Notes: generated by a model from the sequence alone, not told the origin. Positions 23,665-32,741 are shown, numbered from the stretch's first letter. The stretch is 64,000 nt of DNA from Paenibacillus rhizophilus (GCF_003854965.1 NZ_RQPI01000015.1:52839-116838), one strand, 5' to 3'. Made by a program: numbers and translations.

Positions 23665-23733
23665 CCGGGAGGCGAGTCTTCAGGCCTTGTCCCGGTGGGG
23701 GTCGCCGTTCCCATGAGCTGTGGCAATGAAAAG

Positions 23734-23773
23734 AGCGGGACCGGGGAAGGAGTTATCCTTTCCCGGTCCCGCT
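23734..23773. terminator. Hairpin between convergent genes
   Basis: AGCGGGACCGGGgAAGGA and TCCTTtCCCGGTCCCGCT form a long stable stem around GTTA. There is AAA before and TTGTTT after, so it can serve either direction. Confidence 0.7.
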
Positions 23774-23858
23774 TGTTTGATTGTCTGCCTTATTTCTGTT
23801 TCAGCCGGGAACGAAGAAGCGGCACTTGCCGGGGAAACCGCCGGGTATCGGGGTGTTA

Positions 23859-25268
23859 TCAAGTCAGCACGGACTTCGCTTCGCCCTCGGCAGGGCCCTG
23901 CTCGACCAGGGCGTATTTCTCCCAGGCACGGCTGCGCCAGCGGAAATACATAATGACCGCCCGGGTCCATTCGTCGGCGGCGTTCGCCAGCCAGACCCCG
24001 GCAAGCCCGAGATGAAACTGGAAGACGAGCACATAAGCCAAAGGCAGACTCATGCATACCATGGAGATCAGCCCCATGTACACCGGGAACTTGGCGTCCC
24101 CCGAGGCCCGCAGGGCATTGATGATGATCAGGTTGGTGGTCCGCCCCGTTTCGAGGAAGAAGCTGAGCAGCATGACCTGAGCGCCCATAACAATAATGTT
24201 CTCGTTGTCCGTGAACAGCCCGAAGAGCGGAACGCGGAACATGATGGCGAGCACGTCAATGATTACCGTGGCGAGCAGCGCCCATTTGACGCTTTGGAAC
24301 ACCCGCTTGTATGCCTCCTGCGGATTCCGCCCTCCAACCAGATGGCCGACGATAATGGAGGTGCCCATTGCCACCGCCATGCTGAACAGGTAAATATAGG
24401 TCGAAATGTTAAGCGCATATTGGCGGGTTGCCATCGCTTCCGCACCCAAATAAGTGATATACAGCGTGAACACCAATTGGCAGGCCTGATAAATGATCGA
24501 TTCGAAAGCGGAAGGGATACCGATTTTCAGTATTTTCAGCACATAGTTTTTGCTAAGAGAAATGTAATAAGACCACTTTACACGGATCTCCATAATCCGG
24601 TACATCAGCAGGAAGAACAGGAACACGCAGATCAGGCGGCTGACAACGGTCGAAATGGCTGCACCCTGCACGCCGAGCGCCGGGAAGCCGAAGTGGCCGA
24701 AGATCAAAATATAGTTGCCGACGACATGCAGGATGTTCATCAGCAGCGACAGCAGCATCGTTTGTACGGTGAAGCCATAGGTGCGGATTGCGGCCGCAAG
24801 GGCATTAATCAGCGCCTGAAAAAAAATAAAGCTGCCGACAATATGCATATACGCCCGGCCGTAGGCAAGAATGTCGCCCTGAACATGAAGCAGCGACAGC
24901 AGGCTTCCCCCGAATACCAGCAGAATCAAGCTCATCAGCACGCCTATAGCCATACTGAGCGTAATGGAATTGGCGGTCACCTCCGCCGCTTCGAGCGGCT
25001 TTCTGGAGCCGAGATATTGGGAGACGACGACGGCTGCACCGTTTCCGACCACGCTGAGCACGAGAATGCCGATTTGGATAATTTGGTTCGCCGCTCCTAC
25101 ACCGGATACGGCGTCGTCCGAAACGGAGCTGATCATGAACGTGTCAACCGTGCCCATCAGCATGAACAGGAACAGCTCGAGAAAGATCGGCCAAGTCAGC
25201 TTGACGAGACTTATTTTTTGTTGGGGGTTGGTACCCGGCTTGTTCCCGGCGGCGATTTCCGCAGCCAT
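23859..25268 (-). CDS. MATE family efflux transporter
   Basis: 469 residues with twelve membrane helices in two six-helix halves. The N-terminal half begins VKLTWPIFLELFLFMLMGTVDTFMIS, and has VGAANQIIQIG and VVVSQYLGSRKP; the second half has ATRQYALNISTYIYLFSMAVAMGTSIIVGHLVGGR. These are typical of NorM/DinF-like Na+ or H+ drug antiporters. A GTG at 25277 directly follows the Shine-Dalgarno and is unlikely; ATG 25268 has AGAGGGTGA at seven bases. The drug specificity is not predictable. It is a single-gene unit, divergent from hxlA. Confidence 0.92.
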   Translation of the reverse strand: MAAEIAAGNKPGTNPQQKISLVKLTWPIFLELFLFMLMGTVDTFMISSVSDDAVSGVGAANQIIQIGILVLSVVGNGAAVVVSQYLGSRKPLEAAEVTANSITLSMAIGVLMSLILLVFGGSLLSLLHVQGDILAYGRAYMHIVGSFIFFQALINALAAAIRTYGFTVQTMLLSLLMNILHVVGNYILIFGHFGFPALGVQGAAISTVVSRLICVFLFFLLMYRIMEIRVKWSYYISLSKNYVLKILKIGIPSAFESIIYQACQLVFTLYITYLGAEAMATRQYALNISTYIYLFSMAVAMGTSIIVGHLVGGRNPQEAYKRVFQSVKWALLATVIIDVLAIMFRVPLFGLFTDNENIIVMGAQVMLLSFFLETGRTTNLIIINALRASGDAKFPVYMGLISMVCMSLPLAYVLVFQFHLGLAGVWLANAADEWTRAVIMYFRWRSRAWEKYALVEQGPAEGEAKSVLT

Positions 25269-25525
25269 ACATGTCACCCTCTTTGTATAAAGTCAGGTTC
25301 TTTCAATGGATTTTCAAAGGACCATATTAGCACAGCTTCCGGATAAAATCACCCCTTTTTCCCGTGTAACCCAAAGATTATGATTTTCCTGAAAAATCCC
25401 GGCACGGAACAATAGTATCCTCCAGGTGACTACACCACGGCAAAGTGCCTACTTCCTAAATGGAAATGTACTGTCTACAATAGGCGTAGCAATAAATTAT
25501 ATAACTATGAAGGAGACATGACCCC

Positions 25526-26158
25526 GTGAAATTGCAATTGGCGCTTGATTTGGTAGACATCCCTGGAGCGAAAGAAGTGGTGGCGGAAGTTGCCGACTAT
25601 ATAGATATTGTTGAAATTGGAACTCCGATCGTGATTAATGAAGGACTGCACGCTGTAAAAGCGATCAAGGACGCTTTTCCGCAGCTTACGGTATTAGCCG
25701 ACCTGAAGATTATGGACGCGGGGGGTTACGAAGTGATGAAAGCCTCTGAAGCGGGCGCGGATATTATTACCGTACTCGGCGTTTCCGACGACTCCACGAT
25801 CAGAGGCGCGGTTGAAGAAGCCAAGAAGAGCGGGAAGGAAGTTCTCGTCGACCTGATTAACGTCAAGGACATCAAAGGCAGAGCGGCGGAAGTGGACGCT
25901 CTTGGCGTCGACTACATCTGCGTGCATTCCGGCTACGATCATCAGGCCGAAGGCAAGAACTCCTTTGAGGATCTGCAAGCGATCAAGAGTGTGGTCAAGC
26001 AGGCCAAGACGGCCATCGCGGGCGGCATCAAGCTGGACACGCTGCCTGAAGTGATCGAGGCGAAACCGGACCTTGTCATCGTAGGCGGAGGCATTACCGG
26101 ACAAGTTGACAAAAAGGCAGTTGCTGCTGAAATGAAGCGTCTTGTCAGTCAGTCTTAA
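25526..26158 (+). CDS. hxlA: 3-hexulose-6-phosphate synthase
   Basis: 210 residues of the KGPDC/OMP decarboxylase-like TIM barrel. LALDLVDIPGAKEVV, IGTPIVINEGLHAV, VLADLKIMDAGGYEV (the DxKxxD phosphate and metal motif) and VDYICVHSGYDHQAEG are the HPS signatures. It condenses formaldehyde with ribulose 5-phosphate to hexulose 6-phosphate in the ribulose monophosphate pathway. GTG start follows GAAGGAGAC. hxlB follows seven bases after the stop, so the pair is an operon. In a non-methylotroph this is a formaldehyde detoxification route. Confidence 0.95.
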   Translation: MKLQLALDLVDIPGAKEVVAEVADYIDIVEIGTPIVINEGLHAVKAIKDAFPQLTVLADLKIMDAGGYEVMKASEAGADIITVLGVSDDSTIRGAVEEAKKSGKEVLVDLINVKDIKGRAAEVDALGVDYICVHSGYDHQAEGKNSFEDLQAIKSVVKQAKTAIAGGIKLDTLPEVIEAKPDLVIVGGGITGQVDKKAVAAEMKRLVSQS

Positions 26159-26165
26159 GCGGCCG

Positions 26166-26723
26166 ATGAACACCGTACAATACGCAGAGGAAATTATCAA
26201 CGAACTGAAGCGTTCCGTTTCCCGGCTTCCCGTACGGGAAGCGGAGGAACTCGCCGAGCGGGTTCTTCGGGCAAAGCGGATATTTCTGGCGGGAGCCGGC
26301 AGATCCGGTCTAATGGGACGGGCGTTCGCCATGCGGCTGATGCATGCGGGCAAGGACGCTTATGTAGTCGGGGAAACGGTGACTCCCGGTATCGCCGAGG
26401 GAGATTTGCTTATCCTCGGCTCCGGCTCGGGAGAGACGCAGAGCTTGATTGCGATGGCGAATAAAGCCAAGGCATTGGGCGCGGGCGTAGCCGTGGTTAC
26501 GATCAACCCGGAGTCGACGATTGGACGTCTGGCCGATGATACGGTGAAGCTCCCCGGAGCGCCGAAAGATCAGGCTGCAGGAAGCGGATCGACGATTCAG
26601 CCGATGGCCTCGTTGTTTGAGCAGACGCTCCTCCTGTTCTATGATGCCGTTATATTGCGGCTAATGGATAAAACGGGGCAAACGACGACCCAAATGTTCG
26701 GCAAGCATGCCAATCTGGAGTAG
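26166..26723 (+). CDS. hxlB: 6-phospho-3-hexuloisomerase
   Basis: 185 residues, exactly the size of B. subtilis HxlB. SIS domain with IFLAGAGRSGLMGRAFAMRLMHAG, VTPGIAEGDLLILGSGSGETQSL and a C-terminal DAVILRLMDKTGQTTTQMFGKHANLE, all typical. It isomerises hexulose 6-phosphate to fructose 6-phosphate. The frame is open into hxlA (TTG 26142), but ATG 26166, seven bases after the hxlA stop, gives the family N-terminus and is preferred; no strong ribosome binding site is seen, suggesting coupling. A strong terminator follows. Confidence 0.93.
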   Translation: MNTVQYAEEIINELKRSVSRLPVREAEELAERVLRAKRIFLAGAGRSGLMGRAFAMRLMHAGKDAYVVGETVTPGIAEGDLLILGSGSGETQSLIAMANKAKALGAGVAVVTINPESTIGRLADDTVKLPGAPKDQAAGSGSTIQPMASLFEQTLLLFYDAVILRLMDKTGQTTTQMFGKHANLE

Positions 26724-26784
26724 CGGCGCGGACTGCCGCCTGATTTTCATTGAAAAGAAATGCCTTGCTCTTCCATTTCTATGG

Positions 26785-26828
26785 GAAACGCATGCCGTCC
26801 TGTCCGGGGCGGCATGCGTTTCTTTTTT
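26785..26828 (+). terminator. Intrinsic terminator of hxlAB
   Basis: GAAACGCATGCCG and CGGCATGCGTTTC form a perfect 13-base stem followed by six T. It separates hxlAB from the HxlR-family gene, so the latter has its own promoter. Confidence 0.9.
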
Positions 26829-26861
26829 GTAGTATGATATCAACAAAAGGAGGCTGCAAGC

Positions 26862-27263
26862 ATGGCAACGGAGATCAAGGACCGGATCAATCTTATGGAA
26901 ATTAACTGTGAAAAAGAGCTGACTCTAGCCGTCATCGGCGGAAAGTGGAAGCTAATTATTCTATGGCATCTCGGCCTGGACGGCACGAAACGGTTCAGCG
27001 AGCTGAAAAAGCTCATTCCCCATATCACGCAAAAGATGCTGACGAACCAGCTCCGGGAGTTGGAGGAGGATCAGCTTGTTCTGCGTAAAGTGTATGCGGA
27101 GGTCCCTCCGAGAGTGGAATATTCTTTGACGGAATATGGCCAAAGTTTGATGCCCGTCCTCCGCATGATGTACGACTGGGGCAAAAACTACGGGGAAAAT
27201 GTTATTTGGAAAGACGGACGACCGGCTGAGGATGAAGGACCGCTCAGTTCGGCAAGATTATAA
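26862..27263 (+). CDS. hxlR: HxlR-family transcriptional regulator, probable hxlAB activator
   Basis: 133 residues. INCEKELTLAVIGGKWKLIILWHLGLDGTKRFSELKKLIPHITQKMLTNQLRELEEDQLV shows the DUF24 winged-helix fold with the conserved N-terminal Cys (about residue 16), which in B. subtilis HxlR reacts with formaldehyde to activate hxlAB. AAAGGAGG precedes the ATG. In B. subtilis hxlR is divergent from hxlA; here it lies downstream in the same direction behind a terminator. Assignment as HxlR rests on family plus position; it could be another DUF24 member. It is clearly similar to the regulator at 1647. Confidence 0.75.
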   Translation: MATEIKDRINLMEINCEKELTLAVIGGKWKLIILWHLGLDGTKRFSELKKLIPHITQKMLTNQLRELEEDQLVLRKVYAEVPPRVEYSLTEYGQSLMPVLRMMYDWGKNYGENVIWKDGRPAEDEGPLSSARL

Positions 27264-27300
27264 ATGAAACCGTCTGAGTAACCCTCCATTACGCATAAAG

Positions 27301-27345
27301 AAGCCTCCGGGCTTGGCAATCCACGCCAGGCTTCGGAGGCTTTTG
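27301..27345. terminator. Bidirectional terminator between hxlR and pepT
   Basis: AAGCCTCCG and CGGAGGCTT form the stem base, with TGGC/GCCA pairing inside, and T or A runs on both sides of convergent genes. Confidence 0.75.
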
Positions 27346-27374
27346 TATAAAGCAGGGATAAGCTGCTCGGGAGA

Positions 27375-28616
27375 TCAGGCCCGCCGCTCGAACAACTGCG
27401 CAATTTCGATAATCACTTCGGTCGCTTTGACCATCGTATCCGCCGAGATATATTCGAATTTGCCGTGGAAGTTCTCCCCGCCGGCAAAAATATTCGGCGT
27501 CGGCAGTCCCATATAGGACAGCTGCGAACCGTCGGTGCCTCCGCGAATCGGACGGACAATCGGCGTAATGCCGAGATTCGTCATGGCCGTATGGGCGATA
27601 TCGACGATGTGGCTGACGGGCTCGATTTTTTCACGCATATTGTAATATTGGTCCTTCAGCTCCAGCACGACGCTGTGCTCTCCGTACGTCTGTCTGAATT
27701 CGTCGGCCAGGGCCTGGATGTACGCCTTGCGTTCCTCGAACCGCCCGCGGTCAAAGTCGCGGATAATATAGTTCAGCCGGCTGATCTCTACGGTCCCCTG
27801 GAACGAATTCAGATGATAGAAGCCTTCCTTGCCTTCCGTGAACTCTGGCGCTTCTCCGGCGGGCAGCCGCTCATGGAAAGCCATGGCGATTTTGGCGGAG
27901 TTGATCATTTTACCCTTGGCCGTGCCGGGGTGGACGTTGACGCCGTGGAAAACAATCTTCGCCGCTGCCGCGTTGAAGCTTTCGTACTCCAGCTCTCCCA
28001 GCGGCCCTCCGTCCAGTGTGTACGCGTACTTTGCGCCGAAGGCTTCGACATCGAATTTGTGGGCGCCGCGGCCGATTTCCTCGTCCGGCGTAAAGGCGAC
28101 CCGGATTTTGCCGTGCTTGATTTCCGGGTGCTGCTTTAAGTAATGCATGGCCGTCATAATTTCGGCGATTCCGGCCTTGTCGTCCGCGCCGAGCAGAGTG
28201 GTGCCGTCGGTCGTAATCAGCGTCTGCCCGACATATCCGCCAAGCTCCGGAAAGCGGGCAGGCGAAAGTACGACGTTCAGCGCCTTGTTCAGCACGATAT
28301 CGCCGCCTTCATAGGCTTCCACAATCTGCGGCTGAACGCCTGCGCCCGTGATCTCGGTAGCGGTGTCCAAATGGGCGAGAAAGCCGATGACGGGAACGTC
28401 TTTGCCGCTGTTGGACGGAAGCGAGGCGAACACATATCCATGCTGATCGACCGTAATTTCCTCCAAGCCAATTTCGGCAAGCTCCTCCGCAAGCTTCCGA
28501 GCCAGAACCAGCTGTCCCGGCGTCGAAGGACAGGTCTCGCTGCCTTCATCGGATTGCGTATCCATACGGGCATACGAAATAAAACGCTCTATAACCTCGT
28601 GCTTCAACCTCTTCAT
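27375..28616 (-). CDS. pepT: Peptidase T (tripeptide aminopeptidase)
   Basis: 413 residues, M20B zinc metallopeptidase. The N-terminus ISYARMDTQSDEGSETCPSTPGQL is the PepT signature. The first metal ligand is in FLAHLDTATE (HxD), ITTDGTTLLGADDKAGIAEIMTA holds the bridging Asp, and FTPDEEIGRGAHKFD holds the catalytic Glu-Glu pair. It removes N-terminal residues from tripeptides in the cytoplasm. The frame is open to 28667, but ATG 28616 (MKRLKHEVIERF) fits homologues; a TTG three codons later also has AGGAGA at good spacing. Monocistronic. Confidence 0.95.
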   Translation of the reverse strand: MKRLKHEVIERFISYARMDTQSDEGSETCPSTPGQLVLARKLAEELAEIGLEEITVDQHGYVFASLPSNSGKDVPVIGFLAHLDTATEITGAGVQPQIVEAYEGGDIVLNKALNVVLSPARFPELGGYVGQTLITTDGTTLLGADDKAGIAEIMTAMHYLKQHPEIKHGKIRVAFTPDEEIGRGAHKFDVEAFGAKYAYTLDGGPLGELEYESFNAAAAKIVFHGVNVHPGTAKGKMINSAKIAMAFHERLPAGEAPEFTEGKEGFYHLNSFQGTVEISRLNYIIRDFDRGRFEERKAYIQALADEFRQTYGEHSVVLELKDQYYNMREKIEPVSHIVDIAHTAMTNLGITPIVRPIRGGTDGSQLSYMGLPTPNIFAGGENFHGKFEYISADTMVKATEVIIEIAQLFERRA

Positions 28617-28774
28617 CTCCTCTGCATCTTCATAGCTGCCTTTTATTTTATCATGTTCGGAAGGCAAACCCTATTTCCGGCGATTTCCGTCAGGAGGAAC
28701 TTCGAAGTGGAAATGTGGCTTTGATCCGAATCGTTCTCGACCGGCTAAGCCGGGGTAATAACGCTGCCCGGTCT

Positions 28775-29785
28775 TTACTTCTGAAGGACCTCGGCGAGAA
28801 TTTCATAGGAGCGCAGACGGGCGGCATGATCGTAAATTTGCGAGGCGATGATCCATTCGTCGGCCTCGGTCTCCTCCAGAATCTGCTGCATCCGCTCCAG
28901 CACGGCGGCTTTGTCGCCGACAACGGCATACTGCTGTCTGCCGAGGACAAGGGCCCGCTCCTGCGGACTCCACAGCTCTTCCATGCTGTCAACCGGAGGC
29001 TTCAGCTTGCCGGGACGGCCTCGGATAAGGCTCAGCGCCTGCTGCTGTGAGGAAGTCGCGAGCCGCCGGGCTTCCTCGGACGAGTCCGCAGCTACAGCGC
29101 TGAGGCCGACCATGGCATACGGCTTGTCCAACACCCCGGAGGGCTGGAAGCTGCTGCGGTACAGGTGAAGCGCGGGCAGCAGATAGTCGGGCGCGAAATG
29201 GCTGGCAAAGGCGAAGGGCAGACCGAGCTGGCCGGCAAGCCTTGCGCTGAAGCCGCTGGAACCGAGCAGCCAGATCGGCACGTTCAGGCCCTCGCCGGGA
29301 ATGGCCCGTACGCCCGGAGGGCGCGAGTCCGCCGCTTCGGGATCGAAATAGGCGCGCAGCTCGGCCAGCTGCTCCGGAAAGTCGCTTCCGTCGCTGCCGA
29401 ATCCGCGCCGGATCGCCCGGGAAGCCGGCTGGTCCGAACCGGGCGCGCGGCCCAGGCCGAGATCGATGCGGCCCGGGAACAGGGATTCCAGCGTGCCGAA
29501 CTGCTCGGCGATCATCAGCGGGGCATGGTTGGGCAGCATAATGCCTCCCGAGCCGACACGGATGCTCTTTGTCCCGGCCGCTACATGCCCGATCACGACC
29601 GAGGTGGCCGAGCTGGCGATGCCGGGCATATTATGATGCTCCGCCAGCCAATAGCGGCGGTATCCCCATCGCTCGGCATGCTGCGCCAGATCCAGCGGAT
29701 TTCGTAATGAGTCCGCCGCCGTGCGGCCTTCCGCAATCGGAGCCAGATCAAGCACGGAAAAGGGTATATCTTGGAGCTTGTTCAT
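28775..29785 (-). CDS. LLM class flavin-dependent oxidoreductase
   Basis: 336 residues of the bacterial luciferase-like monooxygenase superfamily (YceB/YwcH-like). IPFSVLDLAPIAEGRTAADSL, GYRRYWLAEHHNMPGIASSATSVVIGHVAAGT, VGSGGIMLPNHAPLMIAEQFGTLESLFPGRIDLGLGRAPG are the strongly conserved blocks for FMN/substrate binding. The open frame runs up to 29965 but the ATG at 29785 has TAGGAGGCTC immediately upstream, so the first 60 codons are not translated. Usually an FMNH2-dependent monooxygenase; substrate unknown. Single-gene unit. Confidence 0.92.
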   Translation of the reverse strand: MNKLQDIPFSVLDLAPIAEGRTAADSLRNPLDLAQHAERWGYRRYWLAEHHNMPGIASSATSVVIGHVAAGTKSIRVGSGGIMLPNHAPLMIAEQFGTLESLFPGRIDLGLGRAPGSDQPASRAIRRGFGSDGSDFPEQLAELRAYFDPEAADSRPPGVRAIPGEGLNVPIWLLGSSGFSARLAGQLGLPFAFASHFAPDYLLPALHLYRSSFQPSGVLDKPYAMVGLSAVAADSSEEARRLATSSQQQALSLIRGRPGKLKPPVDSMEELWSPQERALVLGRQQYAVVGDKAAVLERMQQILEETEADEWIIASQIYDHAARLRSYEILAEVLQK

Positions 29786-29978
29786 GTACGAGCCTCCTAT
29801 ACAACACGGTTTATATATCATAAAGCAGTATTTACAGCTGCAAACCAGCGCAGTACAGGAATTATACCATAACGAAACATCATTTACATACTTAAAGTAA
29901 GGATGGATATTGTCCCGGAATAGGCTGTTTGGTGGGTCTTCAACATTAACGGAAATGAGTGGCATCTGCGATAGAACA

Positions 29979-30010
29979 TAAAAAATCCCTCAATGATAAA
30001 CTTGAGGGAT
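29979..30010 (-). terminator. Terminator of the LacI-family gene
   Basis: On the - strand ATCCCTCAA and TTGAGGGAT pair around eight bases, followed by a run of T. Confidence 0.85.
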
Positions 30011-30017
30011 CATTCTC

Positions 30018-30995
30018 CTATGTTGTCTCTCCTTCAATCAGATGCACCGGCAGTATATTCTCTACCGGCACCGTGTTGCCCTTCACCTGCTCCATGATGA
30101 GATCGACCGCCTTTTGGCCCATCCCGGCAATCGGCTGGGCAACGGTTGTGAGAACGGGAGAGAGCAACCCTCGGAGCGAAATGCCGTCGTAGCCGACAAT
30201 TTTGATATCCTTGGGCACCCGTCGTTCCCTGGCCAGGCAAGCTTTAAGCGCATAGGCGGCAATCACATCGCTGCTGGCAAAAATGCCATCCACGTCGGGA
30301 TGCTCCTCCAGCAGCCGGTTGACCAGACGCTCATAACCCTCGAAATTAAACCCATCCCAATCGGTATGCATCTCGACATGCTGCAGGCCGCGCTGCTTAG
30401 CAATCTCCTTAAAGGCGTCAAGTCTTTTCAGCGCCAGCAGATCGGGATGGGGATGGCCGCCGATATGAGCGATTTTGCGGCAGCCCTTGTCGGCCAGCAG
30501 CGCCGTTGCCAGTTCCCCGCCCCGGTAGTTATCGGAGCAAATATAGGGGATGTCGGTGCTGATCCGCCGGTCGAACGTGACCACGGGCAGATGAATCTGG
30601 CGGTAGTCTTCGACCTCCAGCGTGTGGCTGCCCAGAATAATGCCGTCGACGCGGCTGGAGCGCAGCATATCGATGTATTCCGCTTCCTTCTGCCTGTCCA
30701 GATGGGAGTTGCACAGCAGCAGCCTGTACCCGTGCAGGTAGGCATGCTCCTCGATGTGGCTGACCAATTCTCCGAAGAAAGGATGCGCCGCATGCGGAAT
30801 AATCAGTCCGATAATATTCGACTTGGAGCGGCTCAGCGAACGGGCCAGCTCATTGGGCCGATAGTTCAACTCCTCCATGGCGCCGTAAACTTTTTTCTTC
30901 AGCTCTTCGCTCAAATATCCCCTGTTATTCAGCACCCGGGATACGGTGGTAACGGAAACCCCGGCCTTTAAAGCCACATCTTTAATGGTGGGCAT
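30018..30995 (-). CDS. LacI-family transcriptional repressor of the sucrose phosphorylase gene
   Basis: 325 residues. Helix-turn-helix and hinge at the N-terminus: MPTIKDVALKAGVSVTTVSRVLNNRGYLSEELKKKV and NYRPNELARSLSRSKSNIIGLIIPH. The periplasmic-binding-like effector domain follows (VDGIILGSHTLEVEDYRQI, DGIFASSDVIAAYALK). It lies downstream of the sucrose phosphorylase gene in the same orientation, separated by a 102-bp repeat. The palindrome AACCGGTT on the phosphorylase promoter fits the usual LacI-family operator with central CG, so the repressor probably responds to sucrose or a phosphorylated derivative. Effector is inferred. Confidence 0.92.
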   Translation of the reverse strand: MPTIKDVALKAGVSVTTVSRVLNNRGYLSEELKKKVYGAMEELNYRPNELARSLSRSKSNIIGLIIPHAAHPFFGELVSHIEEHAYLHGYRLLLCNSHLDRQKEAEYIDMLRSSRVDGIILGSHTLEVEDYRQIHLPVVTFDRRISTDIPYICSDNYRGGELATALLADKGCRKIAHIGGHPHPDLLALKRLDAFKEIAKQRGLQHVEMHTDWDGFNFEGYERLVNRLLEEHPDVDGIFASSDVIAAYALKACLARERRVPKDIKIVGYDGISLRGLLSPVLTTVAQPIAGMGQKAVDLIMEQVKGNTVPVENILPVHLIEGETT

Positions 30996-31082
30996 GCAAT
31001 CGCTCCTGCCTGCAGGCTCCTAGGAAAGGGACGCGCTTCACCCCTTAAGATGAAACGCGCCCCGCAGGAACTTGGTTTTTTA

Positions 31083-31184
31083 TTAAAATATAAGAATTTA
31101 TAAGTTACACGCTTATAAATGGCCTTATATTTCTACGAGAAACGTACTTGCGTCCTTAAGGACGCCATCAGGCGTTTCTTCTTG
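31083..31184 (+). repeat. 102-bp two-hairpin dispersed repeat, copy 2
   Basis: Same sequence and orientation as 10707-10808, differing at two unpaired bases only. Here it sits between the end of the sucrose phosphorylase gene and the LacI gene, both on the - strand, and so would be in their joint transcript as the complement. An imperfect hairpin with a T run lies directly before it (31030-31082), as a terminator also precedes copy 1. Confidence 0.85.
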
Positions 31185-31194
31185 CCTAAAAAGT

Positions 31195-32649
31195 TTATAC
31201 GCCGGCAAGCAGCGTTTCTTCGCCGGTATGCTCATCCGTGTAATGCACGGTGAATGTCCGTGCCGCAAGGTCGGCGCGCAGCGCAGCCCGAAGCGGGCCG
31301 TTCGTCCAAATCAATTCTAACGTAGACGCCTCGCCTGTGTCCATTACGGTCAAATCGCCGTCAAAAGCGCGGCAGCTGTTGCGGAACTTCATCAGCGCGA
31401 ACAGCCGTTTCAGCACGGGACGCTCCAGATTCTCTTCGACTTCTTCCTTCGTATAATAATGGCGGTTGATGTTGCGGCCGACTTTGGTTTCTTCCAGCAG
31501 CTCGATGTCGTTTTTGCCGGCCAGCAGCCCGACGTAATAGACCTGCGGAATGCCTGGCGCGAAGAACTGGATGGCGCGGGCCAGCACATAGGCGTCGTCA
31601 TCGTCGCCCAGGGCCGAATAGTACGTGCAGTTGAGCTGGTAGATGTCCAGATTGTTGTAAGCCATCGTGTTGTAGACCCGTTTCACATTGGCGCCCTGGG
31701 AGAACAAATTGTTTTTCGTTTCCTCGATTTCCTCGGGAGTCATCAGATCGGCGGCGTCGACAACGCCAATGCCGTCATGCGTGTCCAGCGTGGTGAACTG
31801 CTTGCGCGGGCAAATGTTCAGCCAGTGTGTCAGCCGTTCCGCCTTTCCGCTGTACAGCGCATGCAGCACTAGCATCGGCAGCGCGAAGTCATATACCCAA
31901 TAGCCCTTGTCCGCAAGCTTCAGCTGAATGCTGTAATGCTCGTGTATTTCCGGGAGAAGCTCGGTTCCGTACGGCTCCAGAATGGCTTTAACTTCATCAA
32001 GCATTTCCCAAGTGTCCGGTTCGATAAAGAAGCAGCTGGTGCCCGCCTTTTTGGTAGCGTATGCAAAAGCGTCCAGACGGATAATCGAAGCGCCCCGTTC
32101 GGCCAATCCCCGAAGCTGTTCCTTCACGAACTGTTTGGTCGTTTCCGTATACAAATTGAGGTCGATCTGCTCCTCGTCGAACGTGCACCAGATTTTTTCG
32201 GTTGTTCCATCCGCGAAGGTTACATCGATATAAGGCGCGCGCGGCTTGCGCTTGTAGATAGCGTCCACATCTTCCTGCGTAGGCTCGCCGCCCGGCCAGA
32301 AGTCTTTGTAGCGGATAAACAGGTCGCGGTAGGGAGAGGCATCCTTGTTCTGCTGAAAATCTTTGAAGTAGGCGGAGCTGCGCGAGATATGGTTGATCAT
32401 GAAGTCGTACATTAAGTAGAAACCGCTTTCTATTTTGGCGACGTCATCCCATGTGCCGAACTCGGGATCTACTTCCTCGTAAGTGAGCGGAGCGAATCCG
32501 CGGTCGGCCGAGGAGGGGTAAAAGGGCAGAATATGCACGCCTCCCACAATACCGTTAAAATGCCGGGAGAGCAGTTCGGCAGTCTCCTGCAAATTCTTGC
32601 CTAGGCTGTCGGCGTACGTAATCAGCATAATCTCATTTTTGATGGTCAA
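31195..32649 (-). CDS. gtfA: Sucrose phosphorylase (GH13)
   Basis: 484 residues. It cleaves sucrose with phosphate to glucose 1-phosphate and fructose. It matches the GtfA type: MLITYADSLGKNL, GGVHILPFYPSSADRGFAPL, MYDFMINHISRSS. The catalytic triad is visible: nucleophile Asp in IIRLDAFAY, acid/base Glu in LLPEIHEHYS, and Asp in TLDTHDGIGVVD. The open frame reaches 32709, but that lies upstream of the predicted transcription start. TTG 32649 has AGGAG nine bases before it and gives an N-terminus (xTIKNEIMLITYADS) of the length seen in streptococcal GtfA. A LacI operator overlaps its promoter. No sugar transporter is adjacent. Confidence 0.95.
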   Translation of the reverse strand: MTIKNEIMLITYADSLGKNLQETAELLSRHFNGIVGGVHILPFYPSSADRGFAPLTYEEVDPEFGTWDDVAKIESGFYLMYDFMINHISRSSAYFKDFQQNKDASPYRDLFIRYKDFWPGGEPTQEDVDAIYKRKPRAPYIDVTFADGTTEKIWCTFDEEQIDLNLYTETTKQFVKEQLRGLAERGASIIRLDAFAYATKKAGTSCFFIEPDTWEMLDEVKAILEPYGTELLPEIHEHYSIQLKLADKGYWVYDFALPMLVLHALYSGKAERLTHWLNICPRKQFTTLDTHDGIGVVDAADLMTPEEIEETKNNLFSQGANVKRVYNTMAYNNLDIYQLNCTYYSALGDDDDAYVLARAIQFFAPGIPQVYYVGLLAGKNDIELLEETKVGRNINRHYYTKEEVEENLERPVLKRLFALMKFRNSCRAFDGDLTVMDTGEASTLELIWTNGPLRAALRADLAARTFTVHYTDEHTGEETLLAGV

Positions 32650-32711
32650 TTCAATCGGCTCCTGTTCAATTGGAATGGTGGGCAGATCGGTAAGACAATG
32701 AAGATACATTC

Positions 32712-32741
32712 AGTATAAGAGTCGGGAAGTATATATGTCAA
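32712..32741 (-). promoter_or_regulatory. Sigma-A promoter of the sucrose phosphorylase gene
   Basis: On the - strand TTGACA (complement of 32736-32741) and TATACT (complement of 32712-32717) are 18 bases apart. The expected start site, about 32705, gives a leader of roughly 55 bases to the TTG start. Confidence 0.8.

Noticed and set aside
23781..25346. 521-codon + strand frame opposite the MATE transporter
   Set aside because: His/Gln/Arg-rich shadow text; the - strand encodes a clear MATE protein.
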